NCBI GenBank assembly: GCA_025459265.1
Contig: JALOQX010000099.1
Coordinates: forward strand, 1-59,576
Direction: 5' to 3'
Source: Pirellulaceae bacterium
GTDB taxonomy: Bacteria > Planctomycetota > Planctomycetia > Pirellulales > Pirellulaceae
Length of the DNA stretch: 59,576 bases
Position numbers and translations under genes: made by a program. The notes under the pieces are model-generated. The model did not search any database. It saw only the letters and a list, made by a program, of their open reading frames with translations, and was not told where the DNA came from. How positions within the stretch are numbered: the stretch's first letter is position 1; the number at the start of each line of letters is the position of its first letter. Of the stretch, positions 8,365 to 17,947 are shown piece after piece.

Positions 8365-10719
8365 TCACTTGAGCAATTCCAGTGCCTCGTCCGCACGCGC
8401 CTTCTTGGTCCGGTCCATCAGCTGATTCTGGTCCTCGATCAGCGACCGGACGATGTTCATCAGCTCGTTAAACGTCTCGAGCTCGAGGATCTTCTGGAGT
8501 ACGCGATCCAGTTCCAGCAGTATATTGTCCGCCTGCAACACGGCTCGGTCCACCGCCTGATCGCTCGCGGCGGCGTCGCCCAACTGCTGCTCGAGCTCCT
8601 TGAGCCGGGCGTCCAGCTGCGGGAACAGCCCCTCGCCGATCGACCGCAACGGGTCGGCAATCTGCTCCTTGAGACGTACCTTCCGGTCTTCCGAGTCGAT
8701 GCGGTTGTTGATCAGCTCTTCGCGGATATCGTCGAACGAGGCCGCGACGCCGAGCACTTCCTGCGCCGACTTCTGGCACTGGACAAGGGCACGTTGCGTG
8801 CGCAGCGCCCGCAGGGACTGTTCGCGGTCCTCCGCAGTGCCTTCGGCAGCCGGGTCGGATGTGTCGGTGGCCGCGTCGGCTGCCGGCGCTTCGTCGTCAG
8901 GCAGCGTCGCGGCACCCGTCGCCGTGCGGCGCACGCGGCTGACCGCATCCCGCAGCTGGCCGACCTCCTCGATAATCTGTTCCAGCCGACGGCGGAGTCC
9001 GAGTTCGCGGCGTTCGAGCGCCGAGAGCAATTCGTCCGGGGTCACCACGTCCAGCTGATACCGATCGCCCGTGCCGACGTTGGGCAATTCCGCCAGATTG
9101 CACTTGTCGGCCGCCATGATGGTCAGGGCCAGTTTGTCGGTGGGCTTGAGTTCCAAGCCTCCATCCCGTGCCCGCTCAGCCCGCACATCCAAAGCGGCGT
9201 CCAGTTGGCCGCCTTCGGCCAGCGCGAGCGGAAACGCGCGGGCGGGCGCCTGGTTCACAACCACGTCGAACCACGCCCTGTCGATGTCGTAGTCGTCGGT
9301 GATCTGGCCCACGGCCGGAATCTGCACGTCGGGCGTCACGGCCGCACCGATTCCACGCAGCGTCGCCGCCACCGTGGGGGGCTGGTCCTCGACGCCAGCC
9401 ACGAACAGCCGGATCGGCGGATCGCTCACGACTCCGTCCGTATCGTGCAGCGTGAGAGCAAGGGTGAGGTCCCCCTGCAACGACTCGACCTCGTACTCAA
9501 CCATGCGTGGATCGCTGCCCGCACCGGCCACGTCGATCGTCGTGGTCGTGTCGCGCTGGGAATCCCACAGCTCGACAAGCGTCAGATCCTTGTTGGCGCG
9601 TGCGCGCACCTTCACGCGCGTTCCACGAGGCAGCTGGGTGCCGCTGGCCAGATTGATCGTCCGTGGCAACCACAGTGACAGCTGCTCGTCCACCAGGTAC
9701 GTCGGGAACTGGCAGTCGAGCGTGGTCTCGACCAGCGCCGGGCTGGGGACCACCTGCAGCCGATAATCCCGCACGCGGTGATCGTGTCCCCGCACGTCAA
9801 ACACGATGCTGGACAGGATCCCGCGAAACGGTTTGCCGTCGTACACGAAGTCCTGGAAGTGTTCGCGAATCCGCCCCTGCTTGGGCATCGTCACGGTTCC
9901 CTGATCCCCCTGCGCAGTCTGATAGTAGATCGTGCAGTAGTCGGGCACGACGTGGGCGGCGTCCGCGCGCACGAGCAACCGGACGGTGCTCCCCTTGGCG
10001 ACCTTGATCTCACGCTGCTCATCGAACGGCATGACGTCCGAAAGGGTCACGACGCCGTCGCCGCCGGCCGCTCGTTGAATCTGGATCCCGGCGACCTCAA
10101 CGTGGGCACTGCGTGGCCAGGGGCGGTCGTCCAGCAGGTACAGGCGGTCCACCCAGATTTCGACGGCGTCCGAGCGCAGGACGTAGAACACGCCGATCGG
10201 GACAACCAGGCTCAGCGCCAGCAGCACCTTGGCGGCCAGTGGACCCGGGCGAAACACCTCCCGGGCACGCAACCCGCGGACAAGCTGTTGTGCTTGAGCA
10301 CGAGTTCGCGCGAGCATCTCGGGATGAAAACCCGCGGCGCGATCCGGCTGGCCGGCCAGCTCCACTGCGGTCACCAGTCCGTCCTGGAACCGCCGGAAGC
10401 GGCGTTCCACCAGCAACGCCATGCTCGGGTCGGGCAGCCGCGCGAACGCGCGCTGCAGGATCCAGCGGTACGACACGTAGACCAGCACGGCGATGATGGC
10501 CGCCAGCAGCACGGCGCGTGGACCGCGCGGCATTTCGCTGGCACCCATCAGCACCGGCAGATAGTCGAGGGCCAGGCCGAACCAGAACGTCGCGCCGAGC
10601 CAGGCGACGGCCAGTGCCAGTCCTTCGCACACAACGTACCGGCGAATCCGTCGCCGCACCTGGCGCAGCAGCGACCGGACATCGGCGGTGAGCGTCAGCG
10701 GGTCAGTCGAGGTCGTCAT
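8365..10719 (-). CDS. Large DUF4175-like membrane-anchored protein
   Basis: A 784-residue protein with two transmembrane helices near the N-terminus (about 33-55 and 68-90) and a third at about 165-182. A large predicted extracytoplasmic part follows, with beta-rich domains (about 190-480) and a helical, coiled-coil C-terminus (about 520-784). The layout resembles planctomycete DUF4175-like proteins found beside MoxR-VWA clusters. GAGGA lies about 8 nt before the ATG. It sits 60 nt downstream of the VWA gene and 18 nt upstream of the coiled-coil gene, so it is probably part of the same membrane assembly. No enzyme motif is visible. The family name is from resemblance, not a search. Confidence 0.75.
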   Translation of the reverse strand: MTTSTDPLTLTADVRSLLRQVRRRIRRYVVCEGLALAVAWLGATFWFGLALDYLPVLMGASEMPRGPRAVLLAAIIAVLVYVSYRWILQRAFARLPDPSMALLVERRFRRFQDGLVTAVELAGQPDRAAGFHPEMLARTRAQAQQLVRGLRAREVFRPGPLAAKVLLALSLVVPIGVFYVLRSDAVEIWVDRLYLLDDRPWPRSAHVEVAGIQIQRAAGGDGVVTLSDVMPFDEQREIKVAKGSTVRLLVRADAAHVVPDYCTIYYQTAQGDQGTVTMPKQGRIREHFQDFVYDGKPFRGILSSIVFDVRGHDHRVRDYRLQVVPSPALVETTLDCQFPTYLVDEQLSLWLPRTINLASGTQLPRGTRVKVRARANKDLTLVELWDSQRDTTTTIDVAGAGSDPRMVEYEVESLQGDLTLALTLHDTDGVVSDPPIRLFVAGVEDQPPTVAATLRGIGAAVTPDVQIPAVGQITDDYDIDRAWFDVVVNQAPARAFPLALAEGGQLDAALDVRAERARDGGLELKPTDKLALTIMAADKCNLAELPNVGTGDRYQLDVVTPDELLSALERRELGLRRRLEQIIEEVGQLRDAVSRVRRTATGAATLPDDEAPAADAATDTSDPAAEGTAEDREQSLRALRTQRALVQCQKSAQEVLGVAASFDDIREELINNRIDSEDRKVRLKEQIADPLRSIGEGLFPQLDARLKELEQQLGDAAASDQAVDRAVLQADNILLELDRVLQKILELETFNELMNIVRSLIEDQNQLMDRTKKARADEALELLK

Positions 10720-10779
10720 GGGTCGTTCCTCGCCGCGTGCAGGTCCCCGTGACGGGCACGCGGCCGCGCTGTCTCCGGG

Positions 10780-13602
10780 TCAGGCCAGTTTGTTCAGGCG
10801 GCGGAACAGCCATTCGCCGCACAGCGTGCCGACGATCAAGGCCATCAGCCAACCCATCAGCCGCTGGTCGAATACCTTGTCCACCGTCTCCGGCAAGTAG
10901 ATGATTCGATCATTCGGCTGCAGGACGGTGGGCAGCGACGCGCGACTCGCACCGCCACGATTCATCGCCGCGTGAAAGCCGATGAAGTACTCGCCGCCGC
11001 TGGTCTGCGTGATTTCCTTGAGCAACGCGTCATTGCGCTGCGGACGTTCGATTTCCAGCGCGGGGACGCGGACGCGCACGTCCGCGGCCAGCAGTTCGTC
11101 CTGGTTGCTCTCAGGCGGCGTGAGCTCCAGGCGATAGTCGCCGGGCTGCACCGTGGTGAACTCGGCTTCGTAGACCCCCTCGCGCGTGGCGTCCTGGATT
11201 CTGCGCAGTGTGAGCGGCACGCGCGCGCCGTCCGGCTGCAGGACGACTGCCGCGACCTCCGCCAAGGCCAGGGGCTGGTGCTGCGCGTCGTTGAGCACAG
11301 CCCGCACGGTCACCGCATCGCCCAGCAGGCAGCGATCCTTGTCCACCAGCAGCACGCCGCGACTCGAGTCCCGCAGCAAACGGCCTTGCGCCACCCACCG
11401 CAACAACTTGGTGTAGTAGGACTCGAAATAGCGCGGGTCCACGCCGCGCAGTCGCCATATCTCACCGCTGGCCTGGAAGTACACCCGCCCGGCGCCGTAC
11501 AGGTGTGCGGCGGCATAGATGGGCAGCTCGCCGTCGATCGCGGTCTCGGGATTCGAGAATCGGGCAAAGACACGCGCGCCCGGTTTCGGGTCCTTGACGG
11601 CGTAGTAGCCGTACACGCCTTCGAACGCCTGCCAGGCCGCTTCGCTGGCCGCCGGGTCGTCCTCCAGCTGCAGGAACTCCGCCTCCAGGCCGTCGCGCGT
11701 GAACTGGAGGGGCCACGCCGCGTCCCCGCCGAAGCGGCCCAGGCTGAGATTGGGCGATCCCTGGCTGTAAAACACGACGGGATAGAGGGCGCGGAGCAGT
11801 TCGATCCGCGCGTCACGCCCGCGGCGCAAACCGGCCCACTGCGGCGTGTGCACCGGCCCGGCCAGCACCACCAGGCCGCCGGCCTGCTGGGCCACCCACC
11901 GCTCGAGCAGCTCGAGCTGGACTTCGTCCAGCTGCAACCAGTCCGGATCGAAGGCCACGATGCAGTCGTACTCGAACAACGCTTCCGCCGTGGTCGGGAA
12001 TTCGGTCAGCAGATTCGCCGCTTCCTGCGAGGCGCCGGGCCCGGCCGACTGCAGCCACACGTCCAGCGTCACGTCGCGATCGCGAAACAACTGATTGCGC
12101 AGAAACCGGAACTCGCGGCTCGGTCCCCCCGCCACCAGCAACACACGCGACCTGCGCTCCACGACCTGCACGCGGGCCACCTTCTGGTCGTCCCGCGCTT
12201 CCACATCCTGGTCCGGCGCCACCACGCGCAGCAGGTATTGCCGCGCACCGGGCTCGGCCGGCGTGACCTCGAACTGCAGCGACACCAGTTCGCCGTCGGC
12301 CGGCAGTCGGATCGAACGCTCCTCTTCAAAGCCGGCGTGATCGCGCAGAGAATCGGCTTCGTCCAACGCCGCGTCGCCAGCGGCGGAATAGAGTTGCACC
12401 GTCACGGGACGGCCGGCCAGTCCGTAGGCCTGCACGTAGCCGGTCAGTTGGAACTTGTCACCCGGGTAGACGCGGCGCGGCGCTTCCAGGTCCACGACTC
12501 GGGCATTGACCGGCTGTTGGTCGCTGCCCAGACCGACGGCATAGACCGGAATCCCGGCCGTCTGGGCCAGTCGCGCGGCGACCTCGCCGGCCACACCCGC
12601 GTTCTGGCCCCCGTCGGTCGCCACCACAATCCCGGCCAGCGATCCACCCCGCTCGCGATTGACGACGGCGCGGATGGCGTCGCCCAGTCGCGTCTGGGCA
12701 CCGCGCGGCAGCAAGGCCTGCTGCCACGTGATGTCACTCGGGTCCGACGCGGGCATCGCGTCGGTCTCGACCTCCACACGTGCGTCGGTGCGGGCGAGTC
12801 CGGCACGCGCAACCGACTCGAAGTCGGGCTCCACCCAGCCCAGGATGGCCCGCAGGGACAGGTCGGGCGCGCGCAGACTGGCCACCGCCAGCAGGATGGC
12901 TGCGGCGACCAGTGACACGCTGCCCACCAGCCAGGCAAACGACAACCACTCGCCAGGGTGCCAGCGCCGCAGTACCACGTGGACGATCAGCGCCGCCAGC
13001 GCCACGCCGGCCAAGGCCGCGGCGGCCAGCGCGGTCACCCGCGCCGCACGCAGACCTTCCCGCTGCCCCGCGACCGCCTGCTGCAGACTCTCGCCCTGGG
13101 TCGCATCGGCGGTCCGACGGAAAAACGCCACGGGGTCAGGTTCCGCCGCTTCGTCAAACTGATAGACGGCCACATCGTGTCGTGCCCGCAGCTGGGCGAG
13201 CAGCTCCCCGCGCCGCAGCTCCGCGATGACCTGATCCATGCGGCGCACCTGGGTGGCGTCAGAGCCCGGCGCCGTGTCTCGCAGACCCATGCTCTGGCTG
13301 GTGTCGATCAACAGCACGGCGCGGGACGCCTTGACGTCGCGATCCTCGGTGCGTTTCTCCAGATCGAGAAAGAAGAACAGAATGCCCCCCCAGGCCACCA
13401 GCCGGAGCAGCATCAGCGCAGCCCGCAGCCCGCGGCTCGTCTCCGCCGCGTCGCGCCGATAGAGCCACACCACGTACGCGCCGACCACGGCGCAGCAGAC
13501 GGCCAGCAGCAGCCAATGCCACCATTCCGACATCGCCTGCAGGCGGGCAAATCGATAGTAGGTGCGGCTGGCGCTTTCGGCCAGCAGCCACCAAGCGGGC
13601 AT
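10780..13602 (-). CDS. Membrane VWA-domain protein (BatA/B-like cluster member)
   Basis: A 940-residue protein with N-terminal helices at about 27-47 and 60-80. A VWA domain starts at about 95 with an intact MIDAS (D100-x-S102-x-S104, Thr304 in TRLGDAI, and ATDGG around 330). Unusually, two further helices (about 190-212 and 218-243) lie inside the VWA stretch. Beta-sandwich and GATase1-like domains follow (about 370-850), with a final helix near 905-925. The ATG overlaps the previous stop as TGATG, so translation is probably coupled and the 26-residue upstream extension is ignored. Such proteins partner with MoxR chaperones and a metal-dependent ligand; the partner here is inferred from the operon. 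Confidence 0.83.
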   Translation of the reverse strand: MPAWWLLAESASRTYYRFARLQAMSEWWHWLLLAVCCAVVGAYVVWLYRRDAAETSRGLRAALMLLRLVAWGGILFFFLDLEKRTEDRDVKASRAVLLIDTSQSMGLRDTAPGSDATQVRRMDQVIAELRRGELLAQLRARHDVAVYQFDEAAEPDPVAFFRRTADATQGESLQQAVAGQREGLRAARVTALAAAALAGVALAALIVHVVLRRWHPGEWLSFAWLVGSVSLVAAAILLAVASLRAPDLSLRAILGWVEPDFESVARAGLARTDARVEVETDAMPASDPSDITWQQALLPRGAQTRLGDAIRAVVNRERGGSLAGIVVATDGGQNAGVAGEVAARLAQTAGIPVYAVGLGSDQQPVNARVVDLEAPRRVYPGDKFQLTGYVQAYGLAGRPVTVQLYSAAGDAALDEADSLRDHAGFEEERSIRLPADGELVSLQFEVTPAEPGARQYLLRVVAPDQDVEARDDQKVARVQVVERRSRVLLVAGGPSREFRFLRNQLFRDRDVTLDVWLQSAGPGASQEAANLLTEFPTTAEALFEYDCIVAFDPDWLQLDEVQLELLERWVAQQAGGLVVLAGPVHTPQWAGLRRGRDARIELLRALYPVVFYSQGSPNLSLGRFGGDAAWPLQFTRDGLEAEFLQLEDDPAASEAAWQAFEGVYGYYAVKDPKPGARVFARFSNPETAIDGELPIYAAAHLYGAGRVYFQASGEIWRLRGVDPRYFESYYTKLLRWVAQGRLLRDSSRGVLLVDKDRCLLGDAVTVRAVLNDAQHQPLALAEVAAVVLQPDGARVPLTLRRIQDATREGVYEAEFTTVQPGDYRLELTPPESNQDELLAADVRVRVPALEIERPQRNDALLKEITQTSGGEYFIGFHAAMNRGGASRASLPTVLQPNDRIIYLPETVDKVFDQRLMGWLMALIVGTLCGEWLFRRLNKLA

Positions 13603-16600
13603 CACCTGGACCCTCCTCGCACGGTAAGACTCGGAGAAACTCCCGCGGCGCGCGGACGCCGGTCCCCGTCCTGATCCCAAGCCGTCGCGTCGCGCACGGC
13701 CGCCGCATCGGCCTCGTTCTCCGCGCGCAAACGCTGGACACTGGCCCGATGAGCGGCCCGGCCAACGTGATCCATCTGCGTCCCGCGCAGGACGTGATAA
13801 CTGTTCAGGTAGGCCAGTGCCTGCTCAACCAACAGCAGCAGCACCAGCAGGCTCAGCAACAACATGCTCTGATTGAACCCCGTGGGCGTCACGAGCGCCG
13901 ACTCGTACTGGTCCGCGTAACCGATCTCGACCGGCACCGGATCGAGATCGGCGACGAGCTGGCTGACCGGAACCTGTGCGACGTCCCCCTCGCGCGGGTC
14001 GACGTTCACCGCGAACCGCGCGGCCTGCAGCGCACCGTCCACGCGCCGCAGCCACATCTCGTAGATGCCGCTGCGCTGCGTCTCACGCGGCAAAATCGCC
14101 GCCACGAACTGGCGCGCAGCTTCGTCCGGCTTCCGCGCGGAACGATCGATCACCAAGGGTGCCGCCGGATCTTCGGTCGGCAAGAACGCCCGGAGATCCT
14201 CGCGATACTGCTCGGCACTCAACGGCAACTGGATCTCCGTCCCTACCAGCCGCGTGTCGGCGGCACGGCGGGCGACACCGAGGTACGCCTGCAGCCGCAG
14301 CGCCACCAGGACGGTCGGGCCTAACACCATGTCGTTCCAGTAGGGGGCGTAGCTGGTCAGGAAGGCCAGGACCCGCCCTTGACCGAACGCCTGTTCGACC
14401 ACGAGCGGTGCGCCGTTGCGGAGCCGTGCCAGGAGGCGAACGGTCGAGCCGCTGGCGGACCACGCGGGGTCGACGCGCAGGAACCGCTCGACACGCCACG
14501 TGCTGACCAGCGGATTCTGGCCCTGCAGCAACTCGCGAAACACCGGATGGTCCGCCGCGCAGATGTCCACATCCGGCACGGTCGCCGCGTCGTCCGTTTC
14601 GGCCAGCAGGTCATCACGCACCAGCGGTACCGGGAACAGACCCGCCCCGTCTCGATACAGAAGCTCGTTGGAAGCCGCAAGGTTCACCTGCGGACCGACG
14701 AAGACGGCCAGTCCGCCGCCGCCCCGCACGTAGGTCTCGAGATTGTCGCGGGCGCGCTCCGGCAGCCGGTCGACGTCGAACAGATAGATCGCGGAATACT
14801 TTTCCAGCGATTCCGCGCTGACGTCGCGCAGCAACGCCACCGGATGAACCTCGGGACGGACACCGGTCCGCGCCCGCTGGCCAGGCTCGAAGATCGCCTG
14901 GATGAAAAACGCGTTGCGCTGGTCGGGATCGCCATCGATCACGAGCACCGATTCGACTTCCGGAAAATCGATCACGCACCAGCGGCGGTTGTCGGCCGCG
15001 ATGGCGTCGTCCGGCAACACGGCCTCCACGACATGTTGACCCGGCTCGGCGAAAAAGACCTGGACCCGCTGCGTGCTGGTCTGGCCCGGCTCGATCCGCT
15101 CGATCTCCAGCGTGGGCGTCTCGTCTTCCTGAGCGACCGGCAGGTCAGCTGCTGCGCCCTCGGCGGCCAGCGGCGCGAACGACAGCGTGCGGACCTTCAG
15201 CGGGACCCGCTCCGCCACCTGGTCTCCGTAATTGGTGACGCTGACGTGCACGAACAGCGGCACGCCGGACGCGCGGGTCTCGTCGGCGGGCTTCACGTCG
15301 GTGACGGCCAGATTGGCGTGCGGCTGCCGCACGCAGCTGACCAGTCGGATCTGCACGTCCTGATTCTGCAGTTCGCGCAGCAGTTCGCGGATCTCACGCG
15401 GGTTGTCCCACTCCCGGGTGCGGAAATCCGACAACAGGTAGAGGATCCGCTGTTCGCCCGGGGTCTGCCCGATGAGTCGGCGGACGACGTCCAGCGCCGC
15501 GGAAGGTCCGACCGGCAGCTGCGTCGGATGCCAGGCGGCACGCAGCTCTTCCAGCCGCCGCGGGAAGGTCGCATCGACATCTTCTCCATACAGATCCGCC
15601 AGGATCCCCTGCGGGTCGCCCGCTTGCTGGGCCTGGCGCGCGGCGTCGGCCGTGGAGAACCGCAACAGGGTGATCCGCTGCCGCAGGTCCTGTCGTGCCG
15701 CGGCTGCGCCCAACTCGCGGGTGAAGAGCAACGCCTGCTCGAATGCATCCAGCCCTCCCAGTCGGTCGCTCATCGACATACTGTCGTCCAGCAGGACGTA
15801 GTGGTGCGTCAGCGTGTTGCCGAAGAGCCCTTCATAGCGGCGCTGCGAGACGAGTTGGGCGAGCATGGCGACGATCAGCAGCACGGCGGCGACGCGCGCA
15901 ACCAGGAGCAGCAGCTGCCGGAACCAGACCCAGCGCCGGTGCCGCTTGTAGCTCTGCAGCAGGAACTCCATGGCCGCCCATTTCACGCGGCGGTGCCGCA
16001 GCAGGTTGATCAGATGGATCACCAGCGGCAGCTCCATCGGTTCGCTCGTCCTCACCAGCGAGTAGTCGATCGTGTTGTGCGCGCAGTCGAGACGGACGCG
16101 GTCGAGGAACTGCTGCATGGCCGCCAGATACCCTTCCCGCAGCGCACGCGGGTTGCAGTTGAGCGCGTCGGCCGTCTCGAGCCCTTCAAAGCGCGTCGGA
16201 CCGGCAAACGGAAAGTCCAGCTCGTCGTCGTCCAGGATGTGGAACACCAGCAGGTCGTGGCCGCGCTGGCGGAGCATCTTCAGGCCGCGCAGCGTGCCGT
16301 CCCGATCGGCCAGCAGGTCGGAGAACAGGATCATCATCCCGCGGCGGGGCGTTCCCTCGGCCACCTGGCGGAAGATGGCGTACATGTCCGTCTTGTCCCG
16401 CGGTCGGCTGACCTCAAGCGATTCCACGATCGACAGCAGGTGGTTGCGCTTGCTGCGGATCGGCACCTGGACCCGCACCCGCTCGTCAAATGAGAAACTC
16501 CCCACCGCATCGTTTTGCTTGAGCAGCAGGTACGCGAGGCTCGCCGCCAGCGTCGCCGCATACTCGTACTTGTTGAGCGGGCCGTGACCGTAAGCCATGC

Positions 16601-16880
16601 TGTGGGAGACGTCGACCAGCAGCGTGCAGCGCAGGTTGGTGTCCTCCTCGAACTGCTTGACGTAGACGCGATCCTGGCGGGCCCAGACCTTCCAGTCGAC
16701 GTGGCGCAAGTCATCACCAGGCACGTACTCGCGGTGCTGCTGGAACTCCACCGACTGCCCGAAATACGGGCTGCGGTGCATGCCGGCCAGAAACCCTTCG
16801 ACCACGTGCCGGGCACGCAGCTCCAGCCGCGCGATCCGCTTGATCACGTCAGGATGCAAAAATCTTCTGGAATCGGGCAT
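13602..16880 (-). CDS. DUF58-BatA fusion protein with two VWA-like domains
   Basis: A 1092-residue polypeptide. Residues 1-280 are a complete DUF58 protein with the usual start (MPD...) and block ([12 protein letters not shown]), and a DxSxS motif at D90/S92/S94. At about 282-300 it passes without a break into the BatA N-terminal signature (VIHLIN...WAAMEFLL). A transmembrane helix (about 320-345), a second VWA domain (DxSxS at 365-369), extracytoplasmic beta domains and a C-terminal helix (about 1025-1045) follow. In related genomes these are normally separate genes. It overlaps the MoxR gene by 32 nt. It probably forms the membrane part of a MoxR-dependent complex. A deletion between two genes or an assembly collapse are alternatives. 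Confidence 0.88.
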   Translation of the reverse strand: MPDSRRFLHPDVIKRIARLELRARHVVEGFLAGMHRSPYFGQSVEFQQHREYVPGDDLRHVDWKVWARQDRVYVKQFEEDTNLRCTLLVDVSHSMAYGHGPLNKYEYAATLAASLAYLLLKQNDAVGSFSFDERVRVQVPIRSKRNHLLSIVESLEVSRPRDKTDMYAIFRQVAEGTPRRGMMILFSDLLADRDGTLRGLKMLRQRGHDLLVFHILDDDELDFPFAGPTRFEGLETADALNCNPRALREGYLAAMQQFLDRVRLDCAHNTIDYSLVRTSEPMELPLVIHLINLLRHRRVKWAAMEFLLQSYKRHRRWVWFRQLLLLVARVAAVLLIVAMLAQLVSQRRYEGLFGNTLTHHYVLLDDSMSMSDRLGGLDAFEQALLFTRELGAAAARQDLRQRITLLRFSTADAARQAQQAGDPQGILADLYGEDVDATFPRRLEELRAAWHPTQLPVGPSAALDVVRRLIGQTPGEQRILYLLSDFRTREWDNPREIRELLRELQNQDVQIRLVSCVRQPHANLAVTDVKPADETRASGVPLFVHVSVTNYGDQVAERVPLKVRTLSFAPLAAEGAAADLPVAQEDETPTLEIERIEPGQTSTQRVQVFFAEPGQHVVEAVLPDDAIAADNRRWCVIDFPEVESVLVIDGDPDQRNAFFIQAIFEPGQRARTGVRPEVHPVALLRDVSAESLEKYSAIYLFDVDRLPERARDNLETYVRGGGGLAVFVGPQVNLAASNELLYRDGAGLFPVPLVRDDLLAETDDAATVPDVDICAADHPVFRELLQGQNPLVSTWRVERFLRVDPAWSASGSTVRLLARLRNGAPLVVEQAFGQGRVLAFLTSYAPYWNDMVLGPTVLVALRLQAYLGVARRAADTRLVGTEIQLPLSAEQYREDLRAFLPTEDPAAPLVIDRSARKPDEAARQFVAAILPRETQRSGIYEMWLRRVDGALQAARFAVNVDPREGDVAQVPVSQLVADLDPVPVEIGYADQYESALVTPTGFNQSMLLLSLLVLLLLVEQALAYLNSYHVLRGTQMDHVGRAAHRASVQRLRAENEADAAAVRDATAWDQDGDRRPRAAGVSPSLTVRGGSR

Positions 16881-17910
16881 CGCTGGTAAGCTCGTCTTCC
16901 TTGGTGGGGGTCAGGCCGATCAGCCGCTGGATGATCTCGTCCGCGGTCACGCCGTCACTCTCGGCCGCGAAGTTGACCACCAGCCGATGACGCAGCACAG
17001 GCTTGGCGAGATGCTGGATGTCGTCGGTCGACACATGCGTGCGGCCGTTGAGCAGCGCGCGGGCTTTGCCGCCCAGAATCAGGAACTGCACCGCCCGCGG
17101 CCCGGCGCCCCAGGCCACCATGTCCTGCACAAAATCGGGCGTGCCCGGCCGGCCGACGCGCGTCTGGCGGACCAGGGCCAATGCGTAGCGGATCACGTGG
17201 TCGGTGACAGGAACCTGTCGCACCGTCCGCTGCAGCTCGAGGATCTCGTCCGCGGTCAGCACCGGCTGGATCTTGTCCGACTGCAGCGCGGTCGTGCGCC
17301 GCGCGATCTCAAACTCCTCGTCGAAGTCCGGATAGTCCACGAACACCTTGAACATGAAACGGTCCTGCTGCGCTTCCGGCAGCGGATACGTCCCTTCCTG
17401 CTCGATCGGATTCTGGGTGGCCAGCACGAAGAACGGGTCGGCCAGCGGATGCCGCACACGCCCCACGGTCACCTGCCGCTCCTGCATGGCCTCCAGCAAC
17501 GCGGACTGCGTCTTGGGCGGCGTGCGGTTGATTTCGTCGGCGAGAATCGTGTGCGAGAACATTGGTCCCTCCAGGAACCGCCGCTCGCGGGCGCCCGTCG
17601 TGCGATTCTCTTCGATGATCTCCGTCCCCGTGATGTCCGCGGGCATCAGGTCCGGCGTGAACTGTATCCGGCTGAACGACAGGTTGAGCGTTCGGGAGAG
17701 GGTGCTGATCATCAGGGTCTTGGCCAGCCCGGGGACGCCCTCGAGCAGGCAATGGCCGCGGCTGAAGAGGCAGATCAGCAGTTCGTCCAACACCTGCTGC
17801 TGGCCGACGATCACCTGGGCCAGCTGGCTCAGGATCTTCTCGCGGGCCTCCCCCAGCTTGCGAATGGCATGGATTTCGGAATAACCCCCGTCGGGTGCGT
17901 GGCTCGTCAT
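16849..17910 (-). CDS. MoxR-family AAA+ ATPase
   Basis: A 353-residue MoxR ATPase of usual family length. It has Walker A GVPGLAKT (58-65), Walker B ILADEIN (Asp125/Glu126), the sensor-1 segment LATQNP and a C-terminal lid with the LILGGKA block. MoxR proteins are chaperone-like ATPases that load metal or remodel VWA-domain partners, and the next two genes encode such partners. The ATG at 17910 is chosen because GAGGA lies about 9 nt before it. The longer frame back to 18027 is low-complexity and overlaps the upstream gene. The start lies 37 nt after the PQQ/TPR gene stop, so it is probably in the same transcript. Assignment is secure. Confidence 0.95.
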   Translation of the reverse strand: MTSHAPDGGYSEIHAIRKLGEAREKILSQLAQVIVGQQQVLDELLICLFSRGHCLLEGVPGLAKTLMISTLSRTLNLSFSRIQFTPDLMPADITGTEIIEENRTTGARERRFLEGPMFSHTILADEINRTPPKTQSALLEAMQERQVTVGRVRHPLADPFFVLATQNPIEQEGTYPLPEAQQDRFMFKVFVDYPDFDEEFEIARRTTALQSDKIQPVLTADEILELQRTVRQVPVTDHVIRYALALVRQTRVGRPGTPDFVQDMVAWGAGPRAVQFLILGGKARALLNGRTHVSTDDIQHLAKPVLRHRLVVNFAAESDGVTADEIIQRLIGLTPTKEDELTSDARFQKIFAS

Positions 17911-17947
17911 CAAGGCGTCCTCATCGTCACAGGTCCTGGAAGCGACA

